DNA of 64,000 nucleotides from Globodera rostochiensis (taxonomy: Eukaryota; Nematoda; Chromadorea; Rhabditida; Heteroderidae). The translations under genes and the position numbers were made by a program. The stretch lies in contig JAEVLN010000028.1 in the NCBI GenBank assembly GCA_018350325.1, positions 62,001-126,000 on the forward strand, in the 5' to 3' direction. This document shows, in pieces, positions 58,500-64,000 of the stretch; position 1 is the first letter of the stretch; each line of letters begins with the position of its first letter. The notes under the pieces were generated by a model. The model saw nothing but the letters and a program-made list of their open reading frames with translations. It was not told the origin of the DNA and ran no database searches.

Positions 58500-60346
58500 G
58501 GTTTTAACTCACACATGTGGTGAGATGTACAAAATGTTGAACGTAAATAAGAAAAAGCTTGGAAATAATTCATTCAGGCAAAAAATACAAGCAATTTGAA
58601 CACGATTAAGCTTTTTTTTTTTGATAAGGATACGAGTACTGTTTAAAACTGAACTCTAGCCGGCCTAATAGGGTTAGGAAAGCCGACTTGTGACAAGGCA
58701 GGCTTTTTCTAAGATTAAATAATCATTTTTTGCTTAGTATTGTATATGAAATGTCGCGTATATGAAATGTCGTTTTTCTGAAATGTCGCGTATATGAAGT
58801 GTCGCGTATATGAAATGTTGTTTTTCTGAAATGTCGCGTATATGAAGTGTCGCGTATATGAAATGTTGTTGTCGCGTATATGAAATGTCGCGTATATAAA
58901 GTGTCAGTATAATGAAGTGTCGGCGCCCCTGAGGGCGGCGTACGTTTTTTGAGCGAAACATTTGAATTTTTATCGTTTTGGCTTAATTTGAAATCCCTTC
59001 AGGCGCTTGTTCGCACAAAAAACACCTACACATTCTTCCTGGACTTGGTCGGCAAGAAGATGGGCGATAAGGCCACCGCGCAATTCCAGGCCCAATTCCC
59101 CTATTTGACAATCAAACCGCACCCCAAACGGGGCACCGTTCAATTCGAGACTGAGTGAGTTGCTTCTTCTTTTATGTTGATTTTGTATTAATGTTTTAAT
59201 TCAAATATTTTAATTAACTTATAGCAGTGAAGAGTTAGTTAATTTTAGTTTTGTTGTAGTTGGCAAAAAAAGGATTAATAATCAAAACTTTTTAGACGAT
59301 TGAATTTAGCCAAAAAAATAATTCATTTCAAGGGCGTAGCCAGGATTTTTTTCCAGGGGGCTGAGTCAAGAAAAAAAAAATCGATTTTTAGGGGTGCAAT
59401 TTTGGGTTTTATTGCATTTTTCTTAAGCAATTTTTCGGGGGGAGGGGGGGGGGGAGGCGGTGCCGATAGGCGCCGCCGAGAAAATTTTTTGAATTTTTGA
59501 CTCAATTTGTTAAGAGATTTGCACCAAAAATTAAAAAATGTGGTAATTTTTAAAAACATTTTTAGAATGGGGGAAAAATTTTGACGATTTTAAAAGCGAT
59601 TTGTAAAGAAAATTGGTCAAATAAATGACCAATTTTGCAAAACAATAGGGTCCCCCCTATGGATTTTTTTTTTCACAAATTTCATTTCGGGTGGGCTGCA
59701 GCCCCCTCAGCCCCCCCCCCTGGCTACGCCCTTGATTCATTTAGTGTCAACCTCTTTACCTAGGTAACTCATCCGCTTCAAAAATTTGGAATAATATAAA
59801 TTCCGTTTTTTTTGTAATCAATTTAAGCAACTAATTTTGGTACAATTCGTGGCAGAAATATTTGAGCAAAGTTGGTCTGTGCACGTTTTGTGCAGTGTTT
59901 GGGGCCGCGAAATTTATCTACTGCTTTCCGTAATTCAAAAACAAACACCGGAACTGATTCAACAAAATTACAGGTGGCAACCAATCGATAATTGTCAACG
60001 CGAATTGGTTCTTTTAGTTTCTCTTCTAAGACGAATTATTGATTGATTGTTTTTTTTGTTTCGCTGGCAAAGCCTGGTAAGGACGGATGGCAAAGTCCGG
60101 AAAAGTTGGGAAGAGCGGAAGAAATGTTTTGAGTATGGGGGGATGTGCCGATGACTTCTTCCGGGTTAACCGAACTGAAATTTTTCGGTTCGGTCTGAAA
60201 GCGAAAACAATAGTGATGAGCCGCCGAGCTCAATTCCGTTTTTTTTAAATGAGAAACGGCACTTGTTGATTTTGATTTCGAGGCGTAAAATAAAATGCCT
60301 TAAATAGAAGGACAATTTTTGAGAAAAGTCAAATGAAAAAAGCACA
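58500..60346 (+). pseudogene. Fragment D of the chaperone locus (one exon plus flanking introns)
   Basis: The segment is homologous to copy B from about 18650 to 19740. It keeps the ATGAAATGTCG repeat (58740-58925), one perfect exon at 59003-59154 (LVRTKNTYTFFLDLVGKK, 152 bases as in B) with both splice sites, and downstream intron DNA up to about 60345, where it meets the caspase stop. No other exon is present. It is a non-functional duplicate whose intron was later hit by the 59329 element. Confidence 0.85.
59329..59734. mobile_element. hAT-like element in fragment D
   Basis: The target duplication ATTCATTT is at 59321-59328 and 59735-59742. Ends CAAGGGCGTAGCCAGG and CCTGGCTACGCCCTTG. The same intron point in copies B (about 19245) and C (about 52355) is empty, confirming insertion. 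Includes the GCCGATAGGCGCCGCC block. Confidence 0.92.
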
Positions 60347-62851
60347 CTATCGGTCATTAGGGAAAAAGAAAAAAAGCTTCGTCAATGTGTACCGCTCCTC
60401 TGAGACTTGCATAAAGCTCAATTTCCTGTTTGAATACATTGCGGCAACAACTCCATTCACTCTTGTCATGAGGTGCAGGACATCGTCGACAGCCGCGTAC
60501 CGTGCAAAACATTCGCAAATTGCCTGAATAAACCGGCTGCCTCGGAGTCTTGACCGCCACGAAACGCGGTAATCGGTTGTGGAGAAGCAGATGAGAAAAT
60601 CCGCGTCCGTAGGCAATCTTCTGGAAATTTCACACAAATTATCCAATTTTTTCCGAATTAATTTTCCTATCAGCAAATTTAAAAAATGATCACTGATCAA
60701 TACGTTTTGCAATTTTTTGCTGTATATATTGTTTTCAATTTCCTTGTCTGAAAACACAAAAACAATGTTTTAGCCCTCAGTATTTACATATTTTGCGTTT
60801 TTCCAAAGCTGGTCTCGCTCTTAAACGAAAACAGTTTAAAATTTCACCGCAATTGTTCAGATGGGGCGCGAATTCTTCGGGGTGAATCCCTTCTTTGGTC
60901 CTGTGCGCGAGTTGCTGACTCGTTCCGGCCGTGACTGACTCCGGTATCTGTCTTACCTTGAAAAAAAATATTTAGTTTTTTTTGAACAAAACTAGGGGTG
61001 TACGGGCCAGGACGGGATTTCCCCGCTCTTGAGGTCCGTAATTTAAAAAGCAAAATTTTCTTACCCCCTCGACAGCACTGGAGGAATATCTGAAAATGAG
61101 AAAATTTTGGTATGGGGTTTTTTTTTTAGTTTTTTTTTAGTTTTTTTTATCTAAAATTAATTTAATTAAATTAAAAATAATATTACCAGCTTGGGTTTCC
61201 CCGCGAGTCGACCACAATTTTTGTTATTTAGTGGCCCCAAAAGGTCGTCGACAAAACAATATTTGTCATCGATGCCAAACAATTTTCCACTCGAGCCGTG
61301 GGTCAAAATGACCAACACAACGCTAAAAAAATAAATTCTCAACCCTCAAAAAATTGTCGAGAACCTCAGACTGCCCCATAAATGGGGACAGGAGAGTCCA
61401 AATATTTGTTGGGTCAAATTTTCGAAAACCAAATATTACCAAATACCAAATAATGATCAAATATTTGGAACAAATATTTGTTTGGTCTGGTTTTCCGGTC
61501 TCTACTGCCAATATAACATTAAAACTAGGGTTGGATGGGACCGGGACTTTTTGTTAAGAAAGTTAATCAAAATTTTAGCAAAATTAAGCATTTTGCACCG
61601 GAATTTCGGGTACGTAAGAATGGAGGATGTCCGGCGGCGCCTATATTTTTATTATTAGGAGAAGAAAATTATGTGAGTAGAGAGTTTGTACTCAAGCGGA
61701 CTCGAACCCGACATAAACATTTGACTTGCCGGAAGATAAACCACTAAGACACCGAGACCGGGACCTGAAAAAACCGGGAAATCCCGTCCCGGTCCCGTCC
61801 AAGCCAATTAAAACACATGACGATCAAAAAGTAATCCAAACAAATATTTCAAAACGCTATTTAACAAGATTTCTTTTTGGTCTTAAAAAGTCAATGTTTA
61901 AAATTCAATAAAAAATTCTGGTCATTCTGGTAAAAATTGACTTTACCTGTCCGCTGAATTGTGATCAGCCTCTTTTGAAAACTTTGCTACGGCCTTTAGC
62001 ATTTGCTTAAAAAAATAATGAAATATTTATTTTTGATAACGACACAAAAATGACCGTTAAGTATTTATGGGGTGCATTCGTTTTAATTGCATTTTTTTTA
62101 AGAAAACAAGTCCAACCTGTAAAAATTTGTCCAATTTTTGCTTGGCAATATTTTTATTTAAAATCTGTCCGGAGGACCGGCGGTGCCAATCAGAGATATA
62201 ACCAAAATTTTTTTCGAATATTTTGGGTCCAAAGTCCAATTTTTGGTAAATTCGAAAAAGCAAAATGTGGATTAAACCCCAAAATAAACACCAAACCACA
62301 AAAATAAAACTTACTCGTGCGCGTAAATTGTCTTTGATCGTTGTGTCGTATCGTAACAATTTGAGCAAATGAAACATTCTTTCCCGATCCACGTTTGTGC
62401 CATCACGGTTCTTCATTCGAGTGAACTTGTGATTGTTTATGATGAGGGCCCGTCCACGTATGACATTTAAATTGGGTGAGTATACCTTAAAGTCAAGTTG
62501 GAAATTGTATATTTTGGAGTTAGTACATAATTTGGCATTCTAGAGGTTTTCATCAAAAATTCTGTTTAGGGCCTAATTTTTATAGAAATGATTTTTTTTA
62601 AACCGGTTCGAATGTTAACTCACTTCGTCTTCATCGTCCACATTCCATTGACGAACAGATTGTTCCGCCATACTTTTGAATAGAAGTGTTTTGAGGTTGG
62701 CAAAATTGCCAGCCTCAATCTCCTCCGCTATCTCAACTGGACTTATTGGCGAAAGCGGCGTATCCGAATCTTCGCTTTCTAATTCACTGTAGTCTAGACT
62801 CCCAACTTCCGAGTCACTTTCACTGCTTTCCTGAATAAATTCAGAATGCAT
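60347..62851 (-). CDS. Caspase (CED-3-like cysteine protease)
   Basis: Seven exons on the minus strand join in phase to 368 residues: 62624-62851, 62315-62485, 61947-62005, 61187-61322, 61065-61089, 60848-60934, 60347-60747. An acidic prodomain of about 76 residues with no CARD precedes the large subunit: RGRALIINNHKF, RDGTNVD, KDNLRA, then VVLVILTHGSSG with the catalytic His161, GKPKL, and the cysteine motif FLQCCRG with Cys204 (usual motif QACRG). The small subunit shows LPTDADFLICFSTTDYRVSW, GSRFIQAICE and a late LFFFFP. The cysteine motif sits alone on a 25-base exon. Caspases cleave after Asp in cell death and other processes. The start is uncertain: an upstream basic exon at about 63161-63236 does not join in phase. 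The splice between subunits is the least certain. Confidence 0.88.
61526..61806. mobile_element. hAT-like element with GGGACCGGGA words in a caspase intron
   Basis: The target duplication ATTAAAAC is at 61518-61525 and 61807-61814. Ends TAGGGTTGGATGGGACCGGG and the mirrored CCCGGTCCCGTCCAAGCCA. Contains a minus-strand tRNA-like relic (TCTTAGTGGTTTA and GGGTTCGAGTCC, about 61697-61755). Confidence 0.88.
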
Positions 62852-64000
62852 GTTTTCTATGGTGCTTTAAATGTTATCCAAATATTTGATTTGGTTTGGC
62901 TTTGAAAAAAGTAATGACGAAAAAAGTCAAGTTCTAATTTGGGGGGGGGGGGGAGGGGAATCCCCCCCCCCAAAACGAAATTTGAGAAAAAAACAAGAGG
63001 GGGGACCCTATTGTTTTACAACTTTTTGATCAATTTTCTTAAAAAATTGACATCAAAAATCAAAAAAAATTTCCCGGTGGCGTCTTTCGTGGACCAATTC
63101 CCCCCTCCTAAATTTTTTCTAGCTGCGTCCCTGAGCAAAACCCCCCAATGTATAAACTTACTTGGTTTGTTTTCCTTGTTGTTTGTTCACGCTTTCGCTC
63201 TCTCGGGGTACGACGACGCGACTTTCTTTTGCTCATTTTGTGCCAATCAAAGTGTTTTAATAGGAAATGCACCTAAACATTAAAAAAGGAATTGTAAAAA
63301 AATAAGGAAAAATAAGGGGCTGAGGTTCAAAATAAGGATTCGGCGTTTTCCTAATGAAATTTAACATTTCGGAACAATTTTGATCAAAAATTAACAAAAA
63401 TAATGACATCAAGAGGTTTTTGGGACCGAGATAAAGGCAAAAGCTTAAAACGCATTATAACACAATCGCCACTGCGATTTTTTTCCATTATTTTTTTTGA
63501 AATGGGGAGGGCGGCGGAGTCGGGGTACCGATCCGCCAAGAAATTATTAAAAATTAGGTCAGTTTGTTAAAAGATTTGCAACAAATTAAAGGCAAAACAA
63601 AAAAGAAAATGTATACCTAAACATCCTTTGCGGCAGACAGTAAAATATGTAAAAGTAACTTCGTTAAGAAAAAAATAAATCGATAAATGCAATTTCCCTA
63701 GCGCCGGGTTAGAATCCTTACCTATTCTGTCTTCTTCCATTCACCTATGCTAAATAAGGGAACTAGCCTGTGATTAGAGATAATAAAAGATGATCTACTA
63801 TAATTGATTCCATATTTTCTTCTCGAGGGATGGTGAAAATTTAAGAAGGATCCGTCGTATACAAATGAAGTTAAGCGTATCAAAGTGTGTGTCTATTTTT
63901 TATTGAAGAAAATAACTCAAAATGCTTTTTATTGACACGATTCATTAATTTAATGTTCTCTCTAAAAACGCAAAAACGGCGAAATAGGGATTTATTCTCA
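62852..64000. other. Region upstream of the caspase
   Basis: G and C runs near 62941-62970 bound a repeat with CCCGGTGGCG. A minus-strand basic exon-like frame (MSKRKSRRRTPRERKRE) starts at 63236 and ends at a GTAAGT donor near 63160; it could be an untranslated or alternative first exon of the caspase but does not join it in phase. The rest is AT-rich without a recognisable gene. Confidence 0.4.

Noticed and set aside
63161..63236. Basic exon as caspase exon 1
   Set aside because: The donor is phase 0 while the only acceptors before 62851 need phase 1 or 2, so it cannot join the coding frame as read.

Overview
The window looks like nuclear DNA of a plant-parasitic cyst nematode, most like Globodera or Heterodera. 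The evidence is: (i) two SPRY-domain genes of the secreted SPRYSEC effector type, one with a signal peptide and ten copies of the dorsal-gland promoter hexamer ATGCCA just upstream; (ii) a nematode cuticle collagen; (iii) small introns, several with GC-AG borders; (iv) likely trans-splice acceptors a few bases before start codons; (v) an AT-rich background full of short transposon remnants. All gene models were built by eye from splice sites, reading phase and family resemblance.

Layout. 1-392: 3' end of a SPRY gene. 3004-5583: complete SPRYSEC-type gene with its promoter. 5584-11539: mostly repeats, with a few weak small ORFs. 11540-17468 and 18300-22695: tandem head-to-tail copies A and B of a GRP170/HYOU1-type ER chaperone. 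23116-26077 (minus): 320-residue cuticle collagen, 10 exons. 26078-30996: repeats, including a 2.2 kb hAT-like element with another nested inside. 30997-41337: 20-exon gene for a secreted protein of about 900 residues made of degenerate galectin-fold domains. 41338-47305: repeats and nested transposons. 47306-49435: signal-peptide, single-pass membrane protein of unknown family, whose last two exons are repeated downstream. 51800-55145: copy C of the chaperone, with a damaged tail and no first exon. 56063-56136: tRNA-Asn. 58500-60346: fragment D of the chaperone locus holding one exon. 60347-62851 (minus): caspase. The rest is repeats.

Two signals stand out. First, the three long chaperone copies keep the ATPase domain and the helical lid but lack the whole beta-sandwich substrate-binding domain between them. 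Second, at least twelve elements with YAGNG-type ends have exact 8-bp target-site duplications (hAT-like). Each is filled with its own short word amplified as inverted or tandem repeats, and many sit in introns of the genes above. The genes do not form an obvious pathway. They are mostly secretory-route products: effector, collagen, galectin-like protein, membrane protein and ER chaperone.
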